The notes under the pieces were generated by a model, which was not told where the DNA came from, searched no databases, and saw only the letters and a program-made list of their open reading frames with translations. A stretch of 38,236 nucleotides of DNA from Gammaproteobacteria bacterium (GTDB lineage: Bacteria; Pseudomonadota; Gammaproteobacteria; Pseudomonadales; Azotimanducaceae), in NCBI GenBank assembly GCA_028821515.1, contig JAPPGA010000003.1, positions 1 to 38,236 on the forward strand, written 5' to 3'. The position numbers were made by a program, and so were the translations under genes. Of this stretch, positions 1 to 9,318 are shown in pieces. How positions within the stretch are numbered: the first letter of the stretch is position 1; each line of letters starts with the position of its first letter.

Positions 1-415
<415 letters not shown>

Positions 416-741
416 GGAAACCGCCTCAAACCATCAAATATCCTGAAGCGAAAGGTTGCCGTGCCATGCCGAAGACTCGCCTCTGCCCGAACGGCAGGGC
501 CAATGGCGATACAAGGCCCGTGTAGCGGTGTCGACTACCTGCCCGCATTCTTCCTGCGTTGGGGGTATGGGTCAATCCCACGCTGACCGTCTGGGGCCCG
601 CTCGTGTCGTTTCACGACTAAGACCTGCCGTGTAACCCCGCAGTTGCCGCGAGACTTCCGACGGCTGTCGTGTGCATATTGCATGTCCACCCAAAATGCC
701 ATGAGAATTCCGGCGGTCGCCTTTCGCGGCCGGAGCATGCT
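416..741. promoter_or_regulatory. Divergent intergenic region of the methyl-catabolism locus
   Basis: This 326-base gene-free stretch separates the corrinoid protein (minus) from the first FAD/GcvT gene (plus), so it should hold promoters for both. It contains the palindromic motif GTCGTTTCACGACTA at 606-620, which recurs upstream of the other operon of this locus. It also has a small stem, CTGCC/GGCAG, at 483-497 and a TGCATATTGCA element at 673-683. No convincing sigma-70 -35/-10 pair, riboswitch core or small ORF was seen. Confidence 0.5.
606..620 (+). promoter_or_regulatory. Candidate operator, GTCG-N5-CGAC-TA
   Basis: The sequence GTCGTTTCACGACTA is an inverted repeat (GTCG/CGAC, 5-base centre) followed by TA. 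It ends 121 bases before the ATG at 742. Two copies of the same pattern, in the same orientation relative to the gene they precede, lie upstream of the DmdA-like operon. The nearer of those is 116 bases before its ATG. The GbdR-like regulator at 16816-17799 is the obvious candidate binder, but that assignment is inference. Confidence 0.4.
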
Positions 742-3162
742 ATGGACAACCAGGCGCGCATTGTCATCGTCGGCGGCGGCATCATGGGCGTCGGCTTGCT
801 GTACCACTTGGCAGCAGAGGGATGCCGCGATGTCCTGCTCATCGAGAAGGGCGAGTTGACGTCCGGCTCGACCTGGCACGCGGCCGGTCAATGCCCCAAC
901 CTGGTCGGCAACTACAACCTCGCCAAGATTCACGAATACAGTGTCTCCCTGTACCGAAAACTGGAGCAACTGACCGGTCAGGCTGTCGGCTGGCATGGCT
1001 GTGGCAGCGTCCGCTTCGCCCTGACCGAGCGGGACCTGGACTGGTTCCGCTACCTGCGGGGAATCGCCGACAACGTCGGCTACCACATGGAGATCGTCGA
1101 CGTCGACAAGATCGCCGCGCTCAATCCCTTCATCTCGACGGAGGGCGTGCTGGCCGGTGCCTGGACCCGCAATGACGGCCATGCCGACCCGTCCGGCCTC
1201 TGCCAGGCGATGGCGAGGGGCGCGCGTCAGATGGGGGCAAGGATCGTGCGAGGCAACCGCGTGACCGATATCAATGCGCTGCCGGGCGGCGAGTGGGAAG
1301 TGGTCACGGAACAGGGATCCGTCATTGCCGAAACCGTGGTCAACGCCGCCGGCTGCTACGCCCGGCAAGTGGCGCAGATGGTGAGAGCGGACCTTCCGAT
1401 CTGCAATATCCAGCACCACTACCTGGTCTCCGGACCGGTGCCGGAACTGGCCGACAGAAGCGAAGAACTCCCCGTGACCCGCGACCCCTTCGCCTCCGCC
1501 TACATGCGCCAGGAGCAGCAGTCCGGCCTGATCGGCATCTACGAGGCGGTGCCCGCCGAAGCCTGGCCACCGGGCGGACTGCCGCACTGGGAATCCGAAA
1601 GCGAACTCTTTACCGAAGACCTCGAGCGCCTGATGCCCTGGCTCGGCCGCGCCATGGAGCGCATGCCGGTGTTCGAGCCGGCAGGCATCCGGCGCATCGT
1701 CAACGGGGCCATCTCCCACAGCCCCGACGGGCTGCCGCTGCTCGGTCCCGTGGCCGGGCTGCGCAATTTCTGGCTCTGCTGCGGCTCGTCCTTCGGCATT
1801 GCCCAGGGCGCCGGCAGTGGCAAGTACCTGGCGCAGTGGATGCTGCACGGCGACTCCGAGATCAACATGACCGGCTTCGACCCCCGGCGCTTCGGCGTGT
1901 TTGCCGATGTTGATTACATGCGCGCCAAGGGTCGCCAGGACTACGGCAGGACCTACGCCACGGCGCTGCCGGGGGAAGAACTGCCGGCGGCCCGCCTGTG
2001 TCGGACCAGCCCCCTGTACGACAAGCTGAAGGCCCAGGGCTGCGTCTTTACGGAGACCTTCGGCTGGGAGCGGCCCAAGTGGTTCTCGCCGGACGGCCGC
2101 GAGGAACAGTACAGCTTCCGCCACAACAATGTGTTCGAGCTGGTCCGCGAGGAGTGCCTGGCCGTGCGCGAGCGCGTGGGCATCCTGGACCTCTCGGGAT
2201 TTGCGAAGTACGACGTGACGGGTCCCGATGCGCGCACCATGCTGGATCGGCTTTGCGCCAACAGGGTGCCGGGTGTCGGCCGTATCGGGCTCACCCATCT
2301 GCTTTCCGAGGGCGGGCGCATCGGTGCGGAAGTGACCATCACCCGCCTTGACGACGACGCCTTCTACGTACTTTCTGCCGCCGGCGCCGAACTGCGCGAC
2401 CTCGATCACCTGCAACAGGGACGGCGCCCGGAAGAGCAGGTGGGCATAGAGAACGTCACCGACCGGCGCGGCGTGCTGGTCCTGGCCGGCCCGGACGCCC
2501 GCTCGGTGCTGGCCAGGCTGACCCAGGCGCCCTTGGACAGCGGCGCCTTTCGCTGGCTGACGGCCAGGGAAATCGACATTGCGGGAATGCCGGTGCGGAC
2601 GCTGAGGGTGAACTATGTCGGCGAACTTGGCTGGGAGCTGCACCCGGCCATGGAACACATGGAGGCGCTGTATGACGCGCTGGTGGAGGCGGGGGCAGAG
2701 TACGGCATTCGCAACTTCGGCCTCTATGCGGTCAACAGCCTAAGGCTGGAAAAGGCCTACCGCAGTTGGGGCGCGGAACTGACCAACGAAGTCACGATGT
2801 TCGATGCGGCCATGGAGCGCTTCATCAAGCTCGACAAGGGCGACTTCATCGGCCGGGAAGCGACCCTGCGCTCCCTGGAAGAGGGGGACCGCCCGCTGCA
2901 ACTCATCTACTTCAGCCTCGACCCCGGCGACGCGGACGTGCAGGGGGGCGAACCGATCTTCGCCGGCAACCGCTGCGTGGGTGTGACCACTTCCGGTGGG
3001 TACGGTCACGCTGTGGGTCAGAGCCTTGGCTTCGGCTATGTCCCGCCCTCGCTGGCTGCCCCGGGCAACGGGTTGACGGTCGACGTGCTCGGGCAACGGC
3101 GGCAGGTGACCGTACACCAAGCCCCGGTCTACGATCCGGCCAACCGCCGCTTGCGCGTCTGA
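742..3162 (+). CDS. FAD-dependent oxidoreductase/GcvT fusion, dimethylglycine dehydrogenase-like (copy 1)
   Basis: The product is 806 aa. The N-terminal half is a DAO-type FAD domain with IVIVGGGIMGVG at 7-18 and the motif LTSGSTWHAAG at 39-49. His46 aligns with the histidine that binds FAD covalently in dimethylglycine and sarcosine dehydrogenases. The C-terminal half is a GcvT/aminomethyltransferase fold with YVGELGWEL near 625, part of the folate-binding region. Family chemistry: oxidative N-demethylation of a methylated amino acid, with the formaldehyde unit captured as 5,10-methylene-tetrahydrofolate and electrons going to ETF. The start at 742 is chosen over 670 because GGAG lies 6 bases before it and the FAD motif follows at once. 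The stop overlaps the next start by one base (TGATG), indicating translational coupling. The exact substrate cannot be read from sequence. Confidence 0.9.
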   Translation: MDNQARIVIVGGGIMGVGLLYHLAAEGCRDVLLIEKGELTSGSTWHAAGQCPNLVGNYNLAKIHEYSVSLYRKLEQLTGQAVGWHGCGSVRFALTERDLDWFRYLRGIADNVGYHMEIVDVDKIAALNPFISTEGVLAGAWTRNDGHADPSGLCQAMARGARQMGARIVRGNRVTDINALPGGEWEVVTEQGSVIAETVVNAAGCYARQVAQMVRADLPICNIQHHYLVSGPVPELADRSEELPVTRDPFASAYMRQEQQSGLIGIYEAVPAEAWPPGGLPHWESESELFTEDLERLMPWLGRAMERMPVFEPAGIRRIVNGAISHSPDGLPLLGPVAGLRNFWLCCGSSFGIAQGAGSGKYLAQWMLHGDSEINMTGFDPRRFGVFADVDYMRAKGRQDYGRTYATALPGEELPAARLCRTSPLYDKLKAQGCVFTETFGWERPKWFSPDGREEQYSFRHNNVFELVREECLAVRERVGILDLSGFAKYDVTGPDARTMLDRLCANRVPGVGRIGLTHLLSEGGRIGAEVTITRLDDDAFYVLSAAGAELRDLDHLQQGRRPEEQVGIENVTDRRGVLVLAGPDARSVLARLTQAPLDSGAFRWLTAREIDIAGMPVRTLRVNYVGELGWELHPAMEHMEALYDALVEAGAEYGIRNFGLYAVNSLRLEKAYRSWGAELTNEVTMFDAAMERFIKLDKGDFIGREATLRSLEEGDRPLQLIYFSLDPGDADVQGGEPIFAGNRCVGVTTSGGYGHAVGQSLGFGYVPPSLAAPGNGLTVDVLGQRRQVTVHQAPVYDPANRRLRV

Positions 3163-5618
3163 TGACGCCCCCACCCGAACGTCCTGACGGCCTGCCGCGC
3201 CGCGCCAGCGTGATCGTCATCGGCGGTGGTGTGATCGGCTGCTCGGTGGCCTATCACCTGGCGCGGGCCGGGGTTTCGGACGTGACGCTGCTGGAACGCA
3301 GGCAACTCACCTCGGGCACCACCTGGCATGCGGCGGGACTGGTGGGGCAACTGCGCACGTCCATCAACATGACCGAGCTGGCGCGCTATACGAGCGGCCT
3401 CTACCAGCGCCTCGAGGAGGAAACCGGCCAGGCGACCGGCTACCGGCGCTGCGGTTCCTTCTCGCTCGCGACCGATGAGGAGCGCTTCGAGGAACTCAAG
3501 CGCAGCGCGTCGATGGCCAAGGTGTTCGGGCTGGAGGTGGAAGTCGTTACTCCCGAGGCCGTCGCGGCCCGCGTTCCGCTACTGCATACCGCGGACGTTC
3601 TCGGGGGTATTCACATTCCGTCCGACGGCTACGCCAACGCGGTGGACATCACCAACGCGCTTGCCAGGGGCGCCCGCGACGCCGGCGCGCGCATCTTTCA
3701 GAACCTGACAGTCACCGACATCCGTACCGCAGGCGGCAGCGTAACCGGCGTGACCACGGAACACGGCGATATCGATGCGGACTGCGTGGTGTTGTGCACG
3801 GGCATGTGGACCCGGGAACTGGCGGCGACGGTCGGGGTGAACGTGCCCCTGCATGCCTGCGAGCACTACTACGCCCTGTTTGAATCGGTGGCGGGGCTGG
3901 ACGTGAACTTCCCGGTGGTGCGCGACTACGACGCGTGCACCTACTACAAGTACGACGCGGGCAGGCTCCTCGTGGGCGCTTTCGAGCCCCACGCCCGCCC
4001 CTGGGGCATGGAGGGCATCCCTGAGGACTTCAGTTTCGACGAGATCGCCGGCAGCCTCGAGCACTTCGAACCGATCCTCGAACAGGCCATGGTGCGTGTC
4101 CCAGCGCTGGAATCCGCCGGGCTCTCGACGTTCTTCTGCGGGCCGGAGAGTTTCACGCCGGACGTGCGCTACCACATCGGCCAGGCGCCGGAGCTCGACA
4201 ACTGCTTCGTGGCGGCGGGGCTGAATTCGATCGGCCTGCAGTCGGCCGGCGGCATCGGCCGCGTGATCACGGAATGGATTCGCCACGGACACCCGCCTTC
4301 GGATCTGTGGGAAGTCGACGTGCGCCGCAATCATCCCTTCCAGCGCAACCGGAAGTACCTGCGCGAGCGGGTCTCGGAAAGCCTCGGCCTGCTGTACGCC
4401 ACGCACTTTCCCTATCGCCAGTACGACACCGCCCGGGGAGTCCGCAGGTCGCCGCTTTACGATCGGCTGCAATCCATCGGGGCGTGCCATGGCGAACTCG
4501 CGGGGTGGGAGCGGCCCAACTGGTACGCACCGGAACCGGGACTGGCCCGCTACGAGTACAGCTACGGACGGCAGAACTGGTTCGAGCATTCCGCCTCGGA
4601 ACACCGGGCGGTGCGTGAGCAGGTAGGGCTGTTCGACCTGTCGTCCTTCGGCAAGTTCCGCCTCCAGGGACGGGATGCCGCCCGTGTGCTGAACCATGTC
4701 TGCGCGAACGATGTGGACGTGCGCCCGGGCCGTATCGTCTACACCCAGTGGCTGAACGAGCGGGGCGGCATCGAAGCGGACCTCACCGTCACCCGGCTTA
4801 CCCGAGACGACTACCTGATCGTCACTGCCGCGGCCACGGAAGTGCGCGACTTCGACTGGCTGCAAAGGCACATTCCGCCCGACGCCCACTGTGTGCTGAC
4901 CAACGTGACCTCGGGCTCAAGTGTGATTTCGATCATGGGACCGAACGCGCGGGCGCTGCTGCAGTCACTGACCCCGAACGATCTGTCGCATGAGGCCTTT
5001 CCGTTCGCGCACAGCCGGGAGATCGAACTCGGTTACGCGCTGGTGCGCGCTTCCCGGATCACCTACGTTGGCGAACTCGGCTGGGAACTCTACATCCCCA
5101 CGGAGTTCACGGCTGGCGTCTACGACGCCATCGCCGCCGCGGGCGCATCCTTCGACCTGGCCCATGCCGGCTACCACGCGCTGGATTCGCTGCGTATCGA
5201 GAAGGCCTACCGGCATTGGGGCCACGACATCACCGACGAGGACACGCCGGTGGAAGCGGGCTTGGGCTTTGCCGTGAAGTTCGACAAGCCGGGCGGCTTC
5301 ATCGGGCGGGAGGCGCTTCTCCGAGACCGTGAGGCGGGGCCGGCCAAGCGGTTGCTGCAGTTCCGCCTGCTGGACCCGGAGCCGTTGCTCTACCACAACG
5401 AACCCATCTTCCACGAGGACGCCCTGGTGGGGTACGTCACCTCCGGCGCCTACGGACACACCCTCGGCGGGGCCATCGGCCTCGGCTACGTCGATACGGC
5501 CAAGGTGCCAGATCCGCCGGAGGAGGGTTTCAGCATCGAGGTGGCCGGGGACCGCATTCCTGCGGAGGTCTCGTCACGGCCGATGTACGACCCCGGAAAC
5601 AGGCGCATCCGCCGCTGA
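3162..5618 (+). CDS. FAD-dependent oxidoreductase/GcvT fusion, dimethylglycine/sarcosine dehydrogenase-like (copy 2)
   Basis: The product is 818 aa with the same two-domain layout as its upstream neighbour. The FAD site is VIVIGGGVIGCS at 17-28, and the flavin-linking motif LTSGTTWHAAG is at 49-59 with His56. The FAD half is followed by a C-terminal GcvT half carrying YVGELGWELYIP. Of the three paralogues in the locus, this one looks most like classical dimethylglycine or sarcosine dehydrogenase: the segment after the flavin histidine reads NMTELARYTSGLY. Copies 1 and 3 resemble each other more there. The ATG at 3162 shares a base with the stop of copy 1, so the two are co-translated and may act on successive N-methyl groups. 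That division of labour is inferred. An upstream in-frame extension lies inside copy 1 and is rejected. Confidence 0.9.
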   Translation: MTPPPERPDGLPRRASVIVIGGGVIGCSVAYHLARAGVSDVTLLERRQLTSGTTWHAAGLVGQLRTSINMTELARYTSGLYQRLEEETGQATGYRRCGSFSLATDEERFEELKRSASMAKVFGLEVEVVTPEAVAARVPLLHTADVLGGIHIPSDGYANAVDITNALARGARDAGARIFQNLTVTDIRTAGGSVTGVTTEHGDIDADCVVLCTGMWTRELAATVGVNVPLHACEHYYALFESVAGLDVNFPVVRDYDACTYYKYDAGRLLVGAFEPHARPWGMEGIPEDFSFDEIAGSLEHFEPILEQAMVRVPALESAGLSTFFCGPESFTPDVRYHIGQAPELDNCFVAAGLNSIGLQSAGGIGRVITEWIRHGHPPSDLWEVDVRRNHPFQRNRKYLRERVSESLGLLYATHFPYRQYDTARGVRRSPLYDRLQSIGACHGELAGWERPNWYAPEPGLARYEYSYGRQNWFEHSASEHRAVREQVGLFDLSSFGKFRLQGRDAARVLNHVCANDVDVRPGRIVYTQWLNERGGIEADLTVTRLTRDDYLIVTAAATEVRDFDWLQRHIPPDAHCVLTNVTSGSSVISIMGPNARALLQSLTPNDLSHEAFPFAHSREIELGYALVRASRITYVGELGWELYIPTEFTAGVYDAIAAAGASFDLAHAGYHALDSLRIEKAYRHWGHDITDEDTPVEAGLGFAVKFDKPGGFIGREALLRDREAGPAKRLLQFRLLDPEPLLYHNEPIFHEDALVGYVTSGAYGHTLGGAIGLGYVDTAKVPDPPEEGFSIEVAGDRIPAEVSSRPMYDPGNRRIRR

Positions 5619-5775
5619 TGCCGAGCAACGCGGAATGTCTTTGCAGGTGCAGCCGCAACCCACTAACAGCCTCCGCGAGCAAGCGGCGCCCGAATGTCGC
5701 CGCAAACGCAACGGCTAGATTCGACGCATAACAATAGTGAAAAAGCCATTTCGCGCACGCAACCAAGGGGCCACA

Positions 5776-7551
5776 ATGAGACCTATTCTGGCAACGGCAG
5801 GACTGCTCTTGGCGCTATCGAGTTCGGCGTCGGTTCGGCTACCGGCAATCATCAGCGATGGGTTGGTGCTTCAGCAGGGGGTACCGATCGTGCTTTGGGG
5901 CTGGGCCGACCCTGGTGAGGGCGTATCCGCATGGATCGGTACCAGTTCGGGCACAACGCAAGCGCTCGAGGACGGCACCTGGCGGCTCGCTTTGCCGCCG
6001 CTCGACGCCGGCGGTCCCCATGAACTCGTGATCTCCGGTGCGAGCGACACCCTCCGCGTGGTCGATGTCCTGGTGGGCGAGGTCTGGCTGGGTTCGGGCC
6101 AATCCAACATGCGGTGGCCCGTCTCCGGCGCGGCCGATGCCGAGCAGGAAATCCGTGCCGCCGACTATCCCGCCTTGCGGATGTTCACGGTTGAGCGAAA
6201 CGCCACAGCGGAACCGCAAAGGGACGTGGCCGGGAACTGGCGGACTGCGCGACCGGGCGAGATTGCAGACTTCTCGGCGGTCGGATACTTCTTCAGCCGT
6301 CATCTGCACCGGGAATTGGGCGTCCCGGTCGGCTTTATCCACAGTAGCTGGGGTGGCACGCCGGCCGAGGCCTGGACGCGCCGGGACGCGTTCGACAAGC
6401 CGACTCTGGCGCCGGTGCTCGCGCGCCAAACGCAAGCGATGGAGGGGATGGCAAAGGACCGGGCCGCGTTCGACTTGAGTCTTTCTCGCCTTGAGCCGGC
6501 GATGCCGTCGTCGAACGACCTCGAGGGCGTTTGGGACACCTTGATGGCCTTCGGCCAGCAGGAGTTCCAGTTTCCGATGGTCATCACCGTCGACGCGGAT
6601 GTCCCGACCGTGGCGTTCGACGGTTTCGGCACCGAGGTCGCCGCGCCCGTGGACATTTCAGCGGATGGCGTCGGGTGGACTTTTGTCGCCAAGAGTGGCG
6701 GCGAAACGACGGTGCGGGCGATCTACGGCCCCGGTGTGATGTCGGGCACCGTGAGCACGTCGCAGTCCCAGCTTTCGATAAAGTCGCAGAAGCGTGATCC
6801 GAAGACGGGGGCGCCGGTTTTGGTTGGCATTGCGCCGTCGGGCCGGGTCAGTCACCTGTTCAACGCCATGATCGATCCGATCACGCCGTACCGCATCAAG
6901 GGCGTAGTCTGGTATCAGGGCGAGTCCAACGCCAAACCCGATCAGGCATACCTCTACGCGGAACTGTTCGCGACGATGATCGAGGACTGGCGCCTGGCCT
7001 GGGCGCAGCCGCTGCCGTTCTACTTCGTCCAACTGGCGAACTTTGGCGCGCGCGAAACCGAGCCGCCGCTGGATTCGCCCTGGGCCGAGGTCCGGGATGC
7101 CCAGCGTCGAACCTTGGCATTGCCCCATACCGCGATGGCCGTCGCCATAGACATCGGCGAAGCGGACGACATCCATCCCAGGAACAAGCAGGAAGTGGGA
7201 CGCCGGCTCGCACTGGCGGCGCTGGCCCGCCAGTACGGGAAGCCGATCGCGTATTCAGGACCGCTGTACCGCGAGGCCAGGTTCGATAAGGCCGAGGTCG
7301 AGGTCAGTTTTGACCATGCCGAAGGACTGAATACCGTTGGCGGCGACGAGGTCGTTGGCTTCGCAATCGCCGGCGCGGACAGAAAGTTCGTCTGGGCGAA
7401 CGCCCGAATCAAAGGCGAACGGGTGGTTGTCTGGTCCGACGCCGTGCGAAGTCCGCAGTCCGTTCGCTACGGCTGGGGCGTGAATCCGGCGACCAACCTC
7501 ACGAACGGTGCCGGGCTCCCCGCGTCTCCTTTCCGAACTGACCAGTGGTAG
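5776..7551 (+). CDS. Secreted sialate O-acetylesterase-like SGNH hydrolase
   Basis: The product is 591 aa and begins with a probable signal peptide: a basic start, the hydrophobic stretch ILATAGLLLAL, and a likely cut after SSSAS near residue 19. The catalytic blocks of the sialate O-acetylesterase (SASA) family are present: GSGQSNM with nucleophile Ser110, GVVWYQGESN at 376-385, and the Asp465-x-His467 pair in a DDIHPRN context. Length is normal for the family. The ATG at 5776 follows AAGGGG by 6 bases; a GTG at 5737 is the less likely alternative. Family members remove O-acetyl groups from sialic acids or other glycans, and some are plant-wall acetylesterases. Its place between methyl-catabolism genes is odd. 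It might deacylate an esterified precursor in the periplasm, or be a passenger gene. Confidence 0.85.
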   Translation: MRPILATAGLLLALSSSASVRLPAIISDGLVLQQGVPIVLWGWADPGEGVSAWIGTSSGTTQALEDGTWRLALPPLDAGGPHELVISGASDTLRVVDVLVGEVWLGSGQSNMRWPVSGAADAEQEIRAADYPALRMFTVERNATAEPQRDVAGNWRTARPGEIADFSAVGYFFSRHLHRELGVPVGFIHSSWGGTPAEAWTRRDAFDKPTLAPVLARQTQAMEGMAKDRAAFDLSLSRLEPAMPSSNDLEGVWDTLMAFGQQEFQFPMVITVDADVPTVAFDGFGTEVAAPVDISADGVGWTFVAKSGGETTVRAIYGPGVMSGTVSTSQSQLSIKSQKRDPKTGAPVLVGIAPSGRVSHLFNAMIDPITPYRIKGVVWYQGESNAKPDQAYLYAELFATMIEDWRLAWAQPLPFYFVQLANFGARETEPPLDSPWAEVRDAQRRTLALPHTAMAVAIDIGEADDIHPRNKQEVGRRLALAALARQYGKPIAYSGPLYREARFDKAEVEVSFDHAEGLNTVGGDEVVGFAIAGADRKFVWANARIKGERVVVWSDAVRSPQSVRYGWGVNPATNLTNGAGLPASPFRTDQW

Positions 7552-7643
7552 CGTCCCGCACCGCCAACTCGATGCAGGAGGAGCAGCTTGTCAGAAACAG
7601 GGAGCGTCTCAGGCTGGCTCGGGCCAAACGAAATCGGGACACA

Positions 7644-7660
7644 GGCGACCGGCCGTCGCC
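7644..7660. other. Small stem-loop between convergent genes
   Basis: GGCGAC and GTCGCC form a 6-base stem around a 5-base loop. It sits in the 170-base gap between the convergent esterase and MttB-family genes, where a bidirectional terminator is expected. No T-run follows on either strand, so it is only a weak candidate. Nothing else was seen in the gap. Confidence 0.2.
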
Positions 7661-7721
7661 GGGTCTCGGAACGCCCGTGGACGCAATCGTCGGGGTGTGG
7701 GTGACATGCCGACAGCGCAGG

Positions 7722-9263
7722 TCAGCGTCCCATCGCCTCCCGGGAAAGAATGATTGGAAACTCCGCCCGCACTCGAGTGTCGATTTCGTCGCTGACATGG
7801 CGCGGTACATGCTGGGCGAGAACATCCCGGGTCTTCTTGATTGCCTCCTGCAGCAGCACCGGCTTGCCCAGTTCCTCCCAGACGTTGGGGCTGGTGCGGT
7901 CGCTGAAATCCGGATAGAAGTACTCGCTCTGCATCACCTGCAGGGTGTTCGCGGATCCCAGGTAATGGCCTTCCCCGCTGCTGCAGATCTGTTCGATCTC
8001 GGCGAAGCTCAACGTGTCGGCGTTGACTTCTATCCCGCGGGTGGCGCGCCCGACAGCTCCGAGGAGGTCGTTGTCCAGCACCAGGCTCTCGGGGCACGTG
8101 CCCAGCAGGCTCGCGTACATGCCGGCGGCTTCATAGACGATGTTCGCCCCGGACAGGGCGGCTGCCAGCACCGTTGAACCACGTTCCGCACCTGCCTGGA
8201 AGTCCGGAAACTTGGCGTCGGTCATGCCGCAGGCGGTGCCGAAGGGCAGGTCGAGATGGTTTCCGACCTGGGCGCAGGCGGCTGACAGCAGCCCCTGCTC
8301 CGGCGAGCCGCCGCTCATCGCCCCGGTACGCAGGTCCGAAACGAACGGCCAGGCGCCGAGAATCGCCGGTGCGCCGGGTTCGATCGCGTTCACGTAGGCC
8401 AGTCCGCCGAGGCACTCCGCCCAGGCTTGGGAGACTGTCCCGGCAAGATAGGCGGGCGCCGTCGCGCCGGCCTGGCCTGCCGACAACAGCAAGACCGGCA
8501 TGCCGCCCTCTACCGCGACGCGCAGGCATTCGAGCGCATCGGTGGCGAACTTGAGCGGCGGCACCACGAAGCAGTTGGACTGGCTGACGAAGGGGCGTGC
8601 CCGCCACTCGGCTTCGCCGCCGGCGATCATGTGCAGCATCTCGAGGCTCTTCTCGACGTGCGGACCTACCGTCCAGCTGGAGCCTACATGCTTGCTGGTG
8701 CCCATCACGCAGCAGTAGAGGGTATTGATGTCCAGCGCGTAGTTGTCGGGGCTATCCCGAGGGACGCAGGTCCGCTGAAACATGTGAATGTGCTCGCAGG
8801 TATCGGCGATGCGCGCCATGTCGTAGAGATCCTGCGCCTCGGAGTCCCGGTAAAGGTCGTTGTCCGAGTCCGCCACCATGACCGCGGCGCCGGCGGTGGA
8901 GAAGTGCACCTTCGCGCCGCTTAAGCTCAGGTCCCACCGCGGATCCTGGCCGTGAAGCACCAGGTTCCGCCGGGCGAGTTGCAACGTCCGTTCGACCAGA
9001 TCTCTCGGCATGCGCAGACGCCCGTCGTCGCCGAGCACGGCACCGACCGCGGTGCAGGTCTCGATGCAGTGGGGCGTGGCGTCGGCGAAACCCACCCGGT
9101 CCAGGATCCTGAAGGCGTTCTCCACGATGGACTCAACGCCGGTTTCGGACAGGGGCTGGAATTGTCCGCCTGTGTGTCCCGGCCGAACCGGCTTGGCGGC
9201 TTCAGCCAGGGGCGCGGCGCGCTGCGCCTTGCGCGCCCGTCTACCGCCTGATCGTCTTGCCAT
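7722..9263 (-). CDS. Trimethylamine methyltransferase (MttB) superfamily protein, non-pyrrolysine type
   Basis: The product is 513 aa, full length for the MttB family. A basic leader of about 25 residues precedes the TIM-barrel enzyme. Recognisable blocks are SGAKVHFSTAGAAVMVAD (115-132), GACP-like small-residue loops, and GMTDAKFPDFQAGAE (346-360). The frame is open throughout with no internal amber codon, so it is not a pyrrolysine enzyme like methanogen MttB. It belongs with the widespread coded-residue homologues, which include glycine betaine:corrinoid methyltransferase MtgB. Expected role: transfer of a methyl group from a quaternary amine to the corrinoid protein, whose gene starts at 415. 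GGGAG lies just before the ATG. It is the last gene of the minus-strand run, 55 bases after the third FAD/GcvT gene. Substrate is uncertain: glycine betaine, proline betaine, carnitine and others are all possible. Confidence 0.88.
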   Translation of the reverse strand: MARRSGGRRARKAQRAAPLAEAAKPVRPGHTGGQFQPLSETGVESIVENAFRILDRVGFADATPHCIETCTAVGAVLGDDGRLRMPRDLVERTLQLARRNLVLHGQDPRWDLSLSGAKVHFSTAGAAVMVADSDNDLYRDSEAQDLYDMARIADTCEHIHMFQRTCVPRDSPDNYALDINTLYCCVMGTSKHVGSSWTVGPHVEKSLEMLHMIAGGEAEWRARPFVSQSNCFVVPPLKFATDALECLRVAVEGGMPVLLLSAGQAGATAPAYLAGTVSQAWAECLGGLAYVNAIEPGAPAILGAWPFVSDLRTGAMSGGSPEQGLLSAACAQVGNHLDLPFGTACGMTDAKFPDFQAGAERGSTVLAAALSGANIVYEAAGMYASLLGTCPESLVLDNDLLGAVGRATRGIEVNADTLSFAEIEQICSSGEGHYLGSANTLQVMQSEYFYPDFSDRTSPNVWEELGKPVLLQEAIKKTRDVLAQHVPRHVSDEIDTRVRAEFPIILSREAMGR

Positions 9264-9318
9264 GGCAGCTCTCCCTAGACGCTGGAAACATAGCTTACCG
9301 AATCCCCAGAGATGCCTC

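Noticed and set aside
416-741. Glycine riboswitch before the dehydrogenase genes
   Set aside because: The conserved core segments of glycine aptamers are not present.
535-2658. Long 707-codon open frame on the minus strand
   Set aside because: It lies antisense to the FAD/GcvT gene at 742-3162, whose protein is clearly recognisable; the antisense translation matches no family pattern and reflects high GC content.
7722-9263. Pyrrolysine-encoding MttB
   Set aside because: The frame reads through the whole protein with no internal TAG, and no pyrrolysine genes are nearby.
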